This document shows, piece by piece, positions 35,074 through 43,067 of a stretch of 64,000 bases of DNA (the first letter of the stretch is position 1; every line of letters starts with the position of its first letter). Location of the stretch: NCBI RefSeq assembly GCF_042661025.1, contig NZ_JBHSWH010000001.1, forward strand, positions 3,782,001-3,846,000. The letters are read 5' to 3'. The position numbers and the translations under genes were made by a program. The DNA comes from Flexivirga alba (GTDB taxonomy: Bacteria > Actinomycetota > Actinomycetes > Actinomycetales > Dermatophilaceae). Under the pieces are notes generated by a model that did not search any database, was not told where the DNA came from, and saw nothing but the letters and a program-made list of their open reading frames with translations.

Positions 35074-35619
35074 GTGCTGATCGGTGTCATCGTGACGTGT
35101 GAAATCGGCTTCTGGTTGTTCTTGCTGGCCGGCCTCGCCTGCCGCTATCTGCTGAAGCGACAACGCCTTTCGGGTGTGCTGCTCGCCTTGGCACCCGCTG
35201 TCGACCTGGTGTTGCTCGTCGCGTCCGTGCTTGACCTGCGAGGCGGCGGCGCAGCAACTGCCGCCCATGGCCTGGCCGCCATCTACATCGGCGTCTCCGT
35301 CGGGTTCGGGCATCGCCTGCTGCAGTGGGCCGACGTGCGCTTCGCTCATCGGTTCGCCGGCGGTCCGCCGCCGCCGAAGAAGCCCAAGTACGGAGCCGCC
35401 AAGGCGGCATACGAACGCTCGGGCTGGTACGCCCACCTGCGCGCGTATGCCGTCGGCGCTGCGCTGCTCGGACTGGCGATCGTCGCCATACATGACTCGT
35501 CGCGCACGGAGGCGCTGCTGAACACCGTGCAGCTGTGGACCGTCATACTCGCGATCGACGCCGCCATTTCGTTCAGCTACACGCTCTTCCCCAAAAAGGC
35601 GCCGGCCGCCCGGGCCTGA
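35074..35619 (+). CDS. Hypothetical small membrane protein
   Basis: A 181-residue protein with about five hydrophobic helices (VIVTCEIGFWLFLLAGLACR, GVLLALAPAVDLVLLVASVL, and others) and a proline/lysine loop GGPPPPKKPKYGAAKAAYER. I recognise it only as an actinobacterial membrane protein of unknown function. The GTG at 35074 is preferred because AAGGGG lies ten bases upstream; an ATG at 35038 in frame would place the start inside the operator. Likely the target of the divergent TetR. Confidence 0.7.
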   Translation: MLIGVIVTCEIGFWLFLLAGLACRYLLKRQRLSGVLLALAPAVDLVLLVASVLDLRGGGAATAAHGLAAIYIGVSVGFGHRLLQWADVRFAHRFAGGPPPPKKPKYGAAKAAYERSGWYAHLRAYAVGAALLGLAIVAIHDSSRTEALLNTVQLWTVILAIDAAISFSYTLFPKKAPAARA

Positions 35620-35620
35620 C

Positions 35621-35700
35621 CGGCGACCGTCGCCGGTTATGTACGCCGATCTCCCCTCACCCACGCACAATCAGCGACCGTCGCCGGTTGTGTGCGCCGA
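35621..35700. repeat. Pair of GCGACCGTCGCCGGTT repeats, copies 3 and 4
   Basis: Copies begin at 35623 and 35674, 51 bases apart. Copy 3 is extended to ACCGGCGA-CCG-TCGCCGGT, an 8-base perfect stem that could end transcription of the upstream membrane-protein gene. Copy 4 diverges at its 3' end (GTGTGCG instead of ATGTACG). Confidence 0.85.
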
Positions 35701-35724
35701 CCCCGAAACCACGCGCCCGCACAG

Positions 35725-35762
35725 CGAAAGCCCCTGGAACCGTTTGGTTCCAGGGGCTTTCG
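35725..35762 (-). terminator. Terminator of rpsA
   Basis: Perfect 17-base stem CGAAAGCCCCTGGAACC / GGTTCCAGGGGCTTTCG with loop GTTT, 28 bases beyond the rpsA stop. No T-tract is obvious, as is common in actinobacteria. The stem can act in both directions. Confidence 0.85.
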
Positions 35763-35789
35763 GTTGTTCAGCTACAGCTGGGACTCAGC

Positions 35790-37292
35790 TCAGTTGCCGG
35801 TGAGCTTCTCGCGCAGTGCGGCCAGCGCCTCGTCGGAGGCCAGCGTGCCCTCCGCCGGAGCGGCGGCTGCCGGCGACGAAGAGGAGGACTCCGCCGGTGC
35901 AGCGGACTCGGCACCAGCGGACTCCGAGGAGTACGAGGTCGAACCCGAGGTCGCAGCGGTGGCGGCAGCCTCCGCGTCGTCCTTGCGGGCGCGCTCGATC
36001 TGCTCCTGGTGAGCCTCGTAGCGGGAGTGCGCCTCGGCGTACTGCTTCTCCCACTTCTCGCGCTGGGTCTCGTAGCCCTCGAGCCACTCGCCCGACTCCG
36101 GGTCGAAGCCCTCGGGGTACTTGTAGTTGCCCTGCTCGTCGTACTCCGCGGCCATGCCGTAGAGCGTCGGGTCGAAGTCGGTCGCGGCGGCAGCGTCGTC
36201 GTTGGCCTGCTTGAGGCTCAGCGAGATGCGGCGACGCTCGAGGTCGATGTCGATGACCTTGACGAAGATCTCCTGGCCGACCTGGACGACCTGCTCCGGC
36301 AGCTCCACGTGGCGCTCGGCCAGCTCGGAGATGTGGACCAGACCTTCGATGCCGTCCTCGACGCGAACGAACGCACCGAACGGCACCAGCTTGGTGACCT
36401 TGCCCGGCACGACCTGGCCGATGGCGTGCGTGCGAGCGAAGTGCTGCCACGGGTCTTCCTGGGTCGCCTTGAGCGACAGGGAGACACGCTCGCGGTCCAT
36501 GTCGACGTCCAGCACCTCGACGGTGACCTCGTCGCCGACCTCGACGACCTCGGACGGGTGGTCGATGTGCTTCCAGGACAGCTCGGAGACGTGCACCAGA
36601 CCGTCGACGCCACCGAGGTCGACGAACGCACCGAAGTTGACGATGCTGCTGACCACACCGGAGCGGACCTGGCCCTTCTGCAGCTCCTTGAGGAAGGTCG
36701 TGCGGACCTCCGACTGGGTCTGCTCGAGCCAGGCGCGACGCGACAGGACCACGTTGTTGCGGTTCTTGTCGAGCTCGATGATCTTGGCCTCGATCTCCTT
36801 GCCGACATACGGCTGGAGGTCGCGGACCCGACGCATCTCGACCAGCGATGCCGGCAGGAAGCCGCGCAGGCCGATGTCCAGGATGAGGCCGCCCTTGACG
36901 ACCTCGATGACGGTGCCGGTGACGACGCCGTCTTCTTCCTTGATGGTCTCGATGGTGCCCCAGGCGCGCTCGTACTGTGCGCGCTTCTTGGACAGGATGA
37001 GGCGGCCTTCCTTGTCCTCCTTCTGGAGAACGAGGGCTTCGACCTCATCGCCGACCGCCACGACCTCATTCGGGTCGACGTCGTGCTTGATGGACAGCTC
37101 TCGCGAGGGGATGACGCCCTCGGTCTTGTAGCCGATGTCGAGGAGGACTTCGTCCCGGTCGACCTTGACGATGACACCGTCAACGATGTCGCCGTCATTG
37201 AAGTGCTTGATCGTCGCGTCGATGGCGGCGAGCAGCTCCTCCTCGGATCCGATGTCGTTGATCGCGACCTGGGAGGTGGTGGTGGCAGTCAT
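35790..37292 (-). CDS. rpsA: 30S ribosomal protein S1
   Basis: mRNA-binding ribosomal protein of 500 residues with four S1 (OB-fold) repeats at roughly residues 35-105, 120-190, 208-278 and 294-364 (for example GDIVDGVIVKVDRDEVLLDI and VVPGKVTKLVPFGAFVRVED). The C-terminal 120 residues are acidic and then low-complexity (Ala/Ser/Glu), typical of high-GC Gram-positives, which have four rather than six S1 repeats. rpsA next to coaE and close to uvrB is a conserved actinobacterial neighbourhood, here with extra genes inserted between. Confidence 0.97.
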   Translation of the reverse strand: MTATTTSQVAINDIGSEEELLAAIDATIKHFNDGDIVDGVIVKVDRDEVLLDIGYKTEGVIPSRELSIKHDVDPNEVVAVGDEVEALVLQKEDKEGRLILSKKRAQYERAWGTIETIKEEDGVVTGTVIEVVKGGLILDIGLRGFLPASLVEMRRVRDLQPYVGKEIEAKIIELDKNRNNVVLSRRAWLEQTQSEVRTTFLKELQKGQVRSGVVSSIVNFGAFVDLGGVDGLVHVSELSWKHIDHPSEVVEVGDEVTVEVLDVDMDRERVSLSLKATQEDPWQHFARTHAIGQVVPGKVTKLVPFGAFVRVEDGIEGLVHISELAERHVELPEQVVQVGQEIFVKVIDIDLERRRISLSLKQANDDAAAATDFDPTLYGMAAEYDEQGNYKYPEGFDPESGEWLEGYETQREKWEKQYAEAHSRYEAHQEQIERARKDDAEAAATAATSGSTSYSSESAGAESAAPAESSSSSPAAAAPAEGTLASDEALAALREKLTGN

Positions 37293-37515
37293 GTAGTAGG
37301 AAACCTTCGGTGGACTCTAGAGATGGACAATGTGTTGGAATAGCCAGGAGTCACGGGCCGAAGCCGGTAACACGGAGGCCATCGTCAAGGGCCTCGTCGT
37401 CACCGACGGTGCCGAGTGGGGATCCCCTGACACGCACATGCGTGCGCGTGTTGATCCTATCGGCCCGTCCACAGCTGGGTCAAAAGGGGTCGAGACAAGG
37501 AGTTGAGCCGACCGG

Positions 37516-38322
37516 ATGGACACCTTCGGAGTCGGACGCCGGGCAGTCGGCGGCGCGGAAACGCAGGCAGCGAACCGCGCTTGGTGGGACGACGAGGCCG
37601 TTGCATACTACGCCGAGCACGGTGACTTCCTGAGGGACGACGAACTCGTCTGGGGCCCAGAGGGTTTCACCGAATCCGAGCTCGGCCTGCTCGGTCCGCT
37701 GGCCGGATGCGACGTCCTGGAGATCGGTGCCGGCGCCGCACAGGGTGGGCGGTTCGCGGCGGCGCAGGGCGCCCGAGTCCTGTCGACCGACCTGTCCGCC
37801 GGAATGCTGCGCCAAGCCGCCGCGATCGACGCCCGATCCGGTGCGACGCTCCCCCTCGCGCAGTGCGACGCGACTGCACTCCCCTTCGCGGCGGCCTCGT
37901 TCGACGTCGTCTTCACGGCATACGGTGCGGTGCCGTTCGTGGCCGACAGCGCCGCGATCATGCGGGAGGCGGCACGTGTGCTGCGGCCCGGCGGCCGTTT
38001 CGTCTTCTCCACCACGCATCCGGTTCGGTGGGCGTTCCCCGACGCGCCGGGGCCCGAGGGCTTGGTCGCGGACCGGTCGTACTTCGACCGCACCCCGTAT
38101 GTCGAAGAGGGTGTCGACGGCACCGCCACCTACGTCGAGCACCATCGAACCCTCGGCGACCGGGTTCGGGAGCTGGCGGCGGCGGGACTCACTCTCGTCG
38201 ACCTCGTCGAGCCGGAGTGGCCGGACCGTAACCCGCAGGTGTGGGGCGGCTGGTCGCCGGCCCGCGGACGGATCCTCCCCGGGACCGCCATCTTTGTGGC
38301 CGAGAAGCCCCACAACGGGTGA
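37516..38322 (+). CDS. Class I SAM-dependent methyltransferase
   Basis: A 268-residue methyltransferase. Motif I is CDVLEIGAGAAQGGRFAAAQ, motif II/III lies around LAQCDATALPFAAASFDVVF, and LRPGGRFVFSTTHPVRWAFP follows. The amino end contains AANRAWWDDEAVAYYAEHGD, seen in a conserved actinobacterial subfamily found near rpsA. Acceptor unknown. It is divergent from rpsA. Confidence 0.87.
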   Translation: MDTFGVGRRAVGGAETQAANRAWWDDEAVAYYAEHGDFLRDDELVWGPEGFTESELGLLGPLAGCDVLEIGAGAAQGGRFAAAQGARVLSTDLSAGMLRQAAAIDARSGATLPLAQCDATALPFAAASFDVVFTAYGAVPFVADSAAIMREAARVLRPGGRFVFSTTHPVRWAFPDAPGPEGLVADRSYFDRTPYVEEGVDGTATYVEHHRTLGDRVRELAAAGLTLVDLVEPEWPDRNPQVWGGWSPARGRILPGTAIFVAEKPHNG

Positions 38323-38380
38323 CGGCTTCCTCCCTGAGTGACGGGCCGGATGGGGCCGTCACGCGGTGAAGAAGCCGTCA
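38320..38380. terminator. Nested bidirectional terminator
   Basis: Outer arms TGACGGCTTC (38320-38329) and GAAGCCGTCA (38371-38380) enclose an inner GTGACGG...CCGTCAC hairpin. It lies between the convergent methyltransferase and DUF3068 genes. Confidence 0.65.
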
Positions 38381-38407
38381 ATCAGCCGGGTTGAGCCGGG
38401 AAGTTCT

Positions 38408-39472
38408 TCAGCTGTCCTTGTCGAGGCGGGTCGCGTGACGGGAGGGCAACTCGTTCGTGTCGTCACCGAGCAGTCCGGTCACGCCACCCTGGGTCTCGTC
38501 GTCCCGGGCATCGTAATCGCCGTCGTCGTAGCCGTTGTCGTCAACGTTGTTCCGGCGACCGAACAACACGGCCATCGCCGCACCACCGATCAGCAACAGA
38601 ATGCCAAGGATGCCCAGGATCCACGGTGCGATCTTCAGCGCCTTCAGCTGGGAGGCCTTGCCCTTGTACTCGTCGACGTTCGACTTGACCGTCGCGTTGT
38701 CGAAGACCGACGTGGTCTGCAACACCTGGACCGACTTGTTCGTCTTGGGGTCGGTCAGCCACTGCTTCTGCCCCTCGCTGACCTTGATGAACGCGCCGGT
38801 CTGCGGCTCGACCCAGATGATTCGGTCGTTGGCGTAGTCGTACGTCGCCTTGACTCCGGGGCTGCTCTTGGCGCCGCCGAAGAGGAACCCCGGGGTGTCC
38901 TTGGTGGGCTCGGTCGTCAGGGACTGCCGCGGGACAGTGCCCTCGTAGCGGTAGACCTCCAGGCCATCGATCTTCTCGGTGCCGGCGAACTTCATGTTCA
39001 TCGTCTTCTCGATCGACGAGTCCCAGTAGGGGTAGGTCGTCTTCTTGGCGCCGAACGGGAACTTGACCGTGTAGCCCTTGTGCTCGACGGCCTTGCCGTT
39101 CTCCTCGTCACCGCTCCACTTGATGACCTCGCCCGTGTGCCGGTCGACGGCGAACTTCTCGGTGAAGCCCTGCTGAGCGGTCTTGGTCTGCGGGATCGAC
39201 GAATACTGCCACTTGCTGAAGATGGCGGAGTTGTGACCGAACTTCTTGCTCTCGTCCTTCAGCGCGACAGCACCGATGGTCGTCGTCAGCGTGGTGTGTT
39301 GGAACTTCAAGGTGCCTGCGTCGAACAGGTAGGCGTTCTTGTCGACAGCGACCTGCTTGGTGTTCTGGTCCGCCGGAATGACGGCCAACCTGTCAAAGGC
39401 GTAAAACTTCAGCAGGAGCGCCATGGTCACGAAGAACGCGCCAAATCCGATGACGATCGCGGATTTCCGCAC
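38408..39472 (-). CDS. DUF3068 (PorA family) membrane-anchored protein
   Basis: A 354-residue protein with an amino-terminal membrane anchor (AIVIGFGAFFVTMALLLKFY), a large extracellular beta-rich domain, and a second transmembrane helix near residues 285-310 (APWILGILGILLLIGGAAMA) before an Asp-rich cytoplasmic tail. The order and phrases such as VYRYEGTVPRQ and FAVDRHTGEVI match DUF3068, an actinobacterial family annotated as PorA-like. Function in the envelope is unproven. It borders the glycan locus. Confidence 0.83.
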   Translation of the reverse strand: MRKSAIVIGFGAFFVTMALLLKFYAFDRLAVIPADQNTKQVAVDKNAYLFDAGTLKFQHTTLTTTIGAVALKDESKKFGHNSAIFSKWQYSSIPQTKTAQQGFTEKFAVDRHTGEVIKWSGDEENGKAVEHKGYTVKFPFGAKKTTYPYWDSSIEKTMNMKFAGTEKIDGLEVYRYEGTVPRQSLTTEPTKDTPGFLFGGAKSSPGVKATYDYANDRIIWVEPQTGAFIKVSEGQKQWLTDPKTNKSVQVLQTTSVFDNATVKSNVDEYKGKASQLKALKIAPWILGILGILLLIGGAAMAVLFGRRNNVDDNGYDDGDYDARDDETQGGVTGLLGDDTNELPSRHATRLDKDS

Positions 39473-39535
39473 TGGTCTGACCTCCGGTTGTGAGCTGGAA
39501 CTTACCGGACAGTAGCAGTAACGGTGCGAGTTGTG

Positions 39536-40114
39536 TCACACACGGGTTGCGTAGTCGCGAATCAATTTTTCAACGACCACCTGCAGAGACGGCCCGGCAC
39601 CGCCGGCCCGCACTCCGGTAACGCCCGCGGTCGTGGCGGCGGCCAGATCACTGCCTTGATCGCCGAGCAGAACGCATCGCTCCGGCGTCGCCCAGGGAGA
39701 GCGGCGCAGGGCCTCGCGCACCAGACCTGCGCGCGGTTTGCGGCAGTCGCAGGTGCTCCTTTCGTGCGGACACACTTGTATGGCGTCCAGCCGCGCACCG
39801 GCATCGGCCAGCTGGGCGATGAGCGACCGATGGACGTCGAGCAACTGCTGCCGGGTCAGGTCCCCCGTCGCCATACCGCGTTGATTGGTGACCAGCACGA
39901 CCGCGCAGCCTGCGCTGTTCAGCGCGGCCACGGCTTGCGCAGCTCCGGGCAGCAGCACCAGGTCGGCAGGATCGGCGACGTAGCCGGGGCGGTGGACGTT
40001 GAGCGTGCCGTCGCGGTCCAGCAGCACCAGGTCGTATGGCGCCCGACCCGGCCCGCTGGGCCGCGGAATGGGCGCTCGGCATTCGCCGAGCAGCTCGGCG
40101 TCATCGAGAGTCAC
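39536..40114 (-). CDS. gmhB: D-glycero-D-manno-heptose 1,7-bisphosphate 7-phosphatase-like HAD enzyme
   Basis: HAD phosphatase of 192 residues. LVLLDRDGTLNVHRPGYVAD carries the DxD nucleophile motif, VVLVTNQRGMATGDLTRQQL motif II, CPHERSTCDCRKPRAGLVRE the zinc-binding Cys/His loop typical of GmhB, and LLGDQGSDLAAA the acidic motif III/IV. The GTG at 40114 overlaps the TGA of the isomerase gene (GTGA). With the adjacent isomerase and kinase it forms the core of a nucleotide-heptose pathway. Histidinol-phosphatase activity is the main alternative for this family. Confidence 0.82.
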   Translation of the reverse strand: MTLDDAELLGECRAPIPRPSGPGRAPYDLVLLDRDGTLNVHRPGYVADPADLVLLPGAAQAVAALNSAGCAVVLVTNQRGMATGDLTRQQLLDVHRSLIAQLADAGARLDAIQVCPHERSTCDCRKPRAGLVREALRRSPWATPERCVLLGDQGSDLAAATTAGVTGVRAGGAGPSLQVVVEKLIRDYATRV

Positions 40115-40733
40115 TGACACACGACGTCGACCGCTTCGCACCACACGTGCGTCCAGAGCATGTGCGCCTCTTGGATCCGCGGGGTCTCGGTCGACGGCAC
40201 GGCCAGGACGTGATCGGCTCGACCGGCCAGGCCGCGCCCCTGCTCACCGGTCAGCACGATGGTCAGCATGTCGTGCTCACGGGCGACGTCCAGGGCCCGC
40301 AGAATGTTGCGGCTGGAGCCGCTGGTGCTCATCGCGAGGAACACGTCGCCGGGGCGCCCGAGGGCGGCGATGCCCCGCGCGAAGGTCTCGTCATACGCGT
40401 AATCGTTGGCAACAGCGGTAATTGAGCTGAGCGACTCGGCCAGGTTGACCGCCGGCAGCGGCGCACGGTCCAGGATGCACTTGCCGATGAACTCGGCGGC
40501 CACGTGACTGGCGATCGCGGCGCTGCCGCCGTTGCCGGCGACCAGCAGCGTGCCTCCTCGACCAGCGCGTCGAGCAGCGCGGTGCCTGCGGCGTCGACCT
40601 GCGCGACGAGGTCGGGCTCGGTGAGTGAGCGCGACAGCTCCGCCCAGGAGGCGAGCCCCTTCTGCTGGCGCTCGGCGACCGCCGGCCCGCGGCGTTCGGG
40701 CGCCACGTCGTGCAACGCGTGTCCGGTCGGCAT
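40111..40733 (-). CDS. gmhA: Phosphoheptose isomerase, SIS domain (single-base frameshift)
   Basis: Sedoheptulose-7-phosphate isomerase, first committed step to nucleotide-activated heptose, 207 residues when repaired. The SIS fold shows AGNGGSAAIASHVAAEFIGK, LAMSTSGSSRNILRALDVAR and HDMLTIVLTGEQGRGLAGRA. The amino end (MPTGHALHDVAPERRG to LLDALVEEAR) is in another frame; one missing base near 40549 separates them. This is the only one of the twelve breaks that is not in a run of three or more. The ATG at 40733 shares its A with the kinase stop (TGATG). Confidence 0.82.
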
Positions 40734-41815
40734 CAGTGTTGTCCTCTCCAGGTGGTGACGCCCTGCTGGCTGAAGGTGATCTCCGAGATCGTCAACCCCA
40801 GCGCGATGAGTTCCTGCGCGACGATGTGTCGCCGTTCGAATTCGCAGACGAAGACGAGGTGCCCGCCGCCGCCTGCGCCGGTGACCTTGCCGCCGAGCGC
40901 GCCGGCATTCAGGGCGGTCGTCACGGCCCGGTCGATCAGCGGCGTCGAGATGCGATCGGACATCTTGCGTTTCTGCGACCACGCCTCACCGAGCAACCGG
41001 CCGAACCGGTCGACCTCGCCGCGCACGAGCGCGACCTTCATCCGCTCGGCGAGCGCTTTCTGCGCGCGCAGGCCCTCGAGCGCTTCGGCGTTGCCGGTCT
41101 CGTAGCGCGAGCGCTGGTCCTCGATGATGTGGTCACTGACCCGGGTGTTGCCGGTGAACGCCAGCAGCATGTTGTGTTCGAGTTCGTGCACGGTGTCGTC
41201 GCGCACCCGCAGCGGGTTCACGATGACCTCGTCGGAGCGGAACTCGATGTAGTTGAAGCCGCCGAACGCCGCGGCGTACTGGTCCTGGGATCCGCCGGGG
41301 ATCCCGAGGTCCTCGCGTTCGAGCCGATAGGCCAGCTCCGCCACGTCGTATGGCGTGAGGTCGAGCCCGCAGTGCTGGGCGACCAGTCCGATCACCGAGA
41401 CCATTACCGCGCTGGACGAGCCCAGGCCGGAACCGGGCGGCGCCTGTGTGTGCAGGAAGAGGTCGAAACCGCCGGACGGTCGGGCGCCCTCGATGCCGCG
41501 GATCCGGGCGATGGCCGCCTTGGGTAGGTCGAGCTTGCCGTCATACTCGACCGGCTCGTCGATGCCGAAGCCGATCGAGGTGCCGTAGTCGAGCGACCGC
41601 ACGGTGACCTGGCCGTCGGTGCGGGGCCGCAGCGTGCTGAACGCGAAGCTCGAGATCGTCGCCGAGAGAACAGCACCGCCCTCACGCTCCGGGAACGGCG
41701 TGACGTCGGTGCCGCCGCCGGCGAACGAGATCCGCAGTGGTGCTCGCGCGCGCAGCACGGGTCGGCTGTGGTCGATCGCGCCGTCGGTCGGCGCCAGTTG
41801 ATCGCTCGCAGTCAT
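40733..41815 (-). CDS. hddA: D-glycero-alpha-D-manno-heptose 7-phosphate kinase (GHMP kinase)
   Basis: GHMP-family kinase of 360 residues. RAPLRISFAGGGTDVTPFPE is the amino-terminal signature of the HddA/fucokinase group, PPGSGLGSSSAVMVSVIGLV the phosphate-binding motif 2, and GALGGKVTGAGGGGHLVFVC motif 3. HddA makes heptose 1,7-bisphosphate for the GDP-heptose route. It heads the leftward hddA-gmhA-gmhB operon. The final nucleotidyltransferase (HddC) is not in the window. The ATG at 41815 is chosen over an upstream in-frame start because homology starts just after it. Confidence 0.85.
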   Translation of the reverse strand: MTASDQLAPTDGAIDHSRPVLRARAPLRISFAGGGTDVTPFPEREGGAVLSATISSFAFSTLRPRTDGQVTVRSLDYGTSIGFGIDEPVEYDGKLDLPKAAIARIRGIEGARPSGGFDLFLHTQAPPGSGLGSSSAVMVSVIGLVAQHCGLDLTPYDVAELAYRLEREDLGIPGGSQDQYAAAFGGFNYIEFRSDEVIVNPLRVRDDTVHELEHNMLLAFTGNTRVSDHIIEDQRSRYETGNAEALEGLRAQKALAERMKVALVRGEVDRFGRLLGEAWSQKRKMSDRISTPLIDRAVTTALNAGALGGKVTGAGGGGHLVFVCEFERRHIVAQELIALGLTISEITFSQQGVTTWRGQH

Positions 41816-41916
41816 GGGTGGGTTTAGCCTCCGGAGGGGTTCACGCGGCATACGCCAGTGCGTGCTGGTGAAATCTACTGCAGAGTAGCGAGCGACGGCG
41901 ACGAGAAGGAGACGGC

Positions 41917-43067
41917 ATGACGCGCTATCGGCTGATCGACGGCCTGCGCGGGCTTGCCGCACTCCTGGTGCTCCTCTCGCACGTCGGTTTCTGGACCGGC
42001 GCGGACGGCCTCGACGTGTCGGGCGGACTGCTGGCGCGCGGCGACAGCGGGGTCGCGGTGTTCTTCGCGATCAGCGCGTTCCTGCTTCTGCGGCCGTGGA
42101 TCGCGGCGGGGTCCGGCGCGGCTGCACCCCAGGCTGTCGGTGTGTATGCCGTGCGACGTGCCGCCCGCATCGTGCCGGCCTACCTGATCGCTCTGGTCGC
42201 GGTGCTGCTGGTCGCCGGGACCGCCGGCGCGGTGAGCAGTCCGGACGGCGTCGGTGGCGTGGGCAAGGTCGTTGCGCACCTGCTGCTGGTGCAGGGGTAT
42301 GCCGACACCTCGTACCAGTCGTTCAGCCAGACCTGGAGCCTGACGACCGAAGCGACGTTCTACCTGCTGGTGCCGGTCATCGGGACCGCACTCGGCCGGC
42401 TGCTGCGGCGGTCGGCCCGGTCCGTCTATGGCGTGCTCGGCGGCATCGTGGTCGCCGGTGTCGCCATACAGGCGCTGGTGGCGGTGTGGACGCAGCACAG
42501 TCCGACGACACATGCAGGTGTCCTGGGCACCAGCGTGCTCGGGCACGCGGCATGGTTCGCGGCCGGTGCGGCGTTGGCGATCGCGGTCCAGCGCGGAGAT
42601 CTAGGGCGGCTGCGGGAGATCGGTGTCGGCACGTGGCTCGGCGCGGCAGCGGTCGTCTACCTCATCGCGTCGAGCGGCATCGCCGGACCGCGTGACTTGC
42701 ATGCGCCGACCGTCGCCCAGGCGATGTGCAAGGAGGTGCTCTACACAGCGCTGGCACTGTTGCTCCTGCTCGCGGCGGTGCGCGGCCCTTCGGATGAGCG
42801 CTGGACCGTGATCGCGGACTCCCCGTCAACCGCTTCCTCGGCGACATCTCGTACGGCGTCTTCCTGTGGCACGTGCTGGTGCTGCAGGTGATCTACCTGG
42901 CGTCGGGTTGGGCGCTGTTCACCGGACCGTTCACGGCGGTGCTCTTCGCGGTGCTGGTCTTCAGCGTGCTGATTGCGATCGCGTCGGCGTCGCTGGTGGA
43001 GCGTCCGGTGCTGCGGTGGGCGCACGGCCGAACACGCACCCCGCGCGTGCCAGCGCGCTCAACGTGA
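41917..43067 (+). CDS. Membrane O-acyltransferase, acyltransferase-3 family (single-base frameshift)
   Basis: OafA-like integral membrane acyltransferase that O-acetylates surface glycans, 383 residues when repaired. LIDGLRGLAALLVLLSHVGF is the amino-terminal signature, GDSGVAVFFAISAFLLLRPW the catalytic-His helix region, and VQGYADTSYQSFSQTWSLTT another family landmark. The frame breaks at the C4 run 42821-42824; one extra C gives DSPVNRFLGDISYGVFLWHV, the conserved C-terminal motif. The end overlaps the end of the giant GT-C gene on the other strand by 107 bases. Confidence 0.84.

Noticed and set aside
35535..37343. Open frame of 602 codons on the plus strand
   Set aside because: Antisense to rpsA; Asp/Leu/Val/Arg-rich shadow of the S1 repeats.
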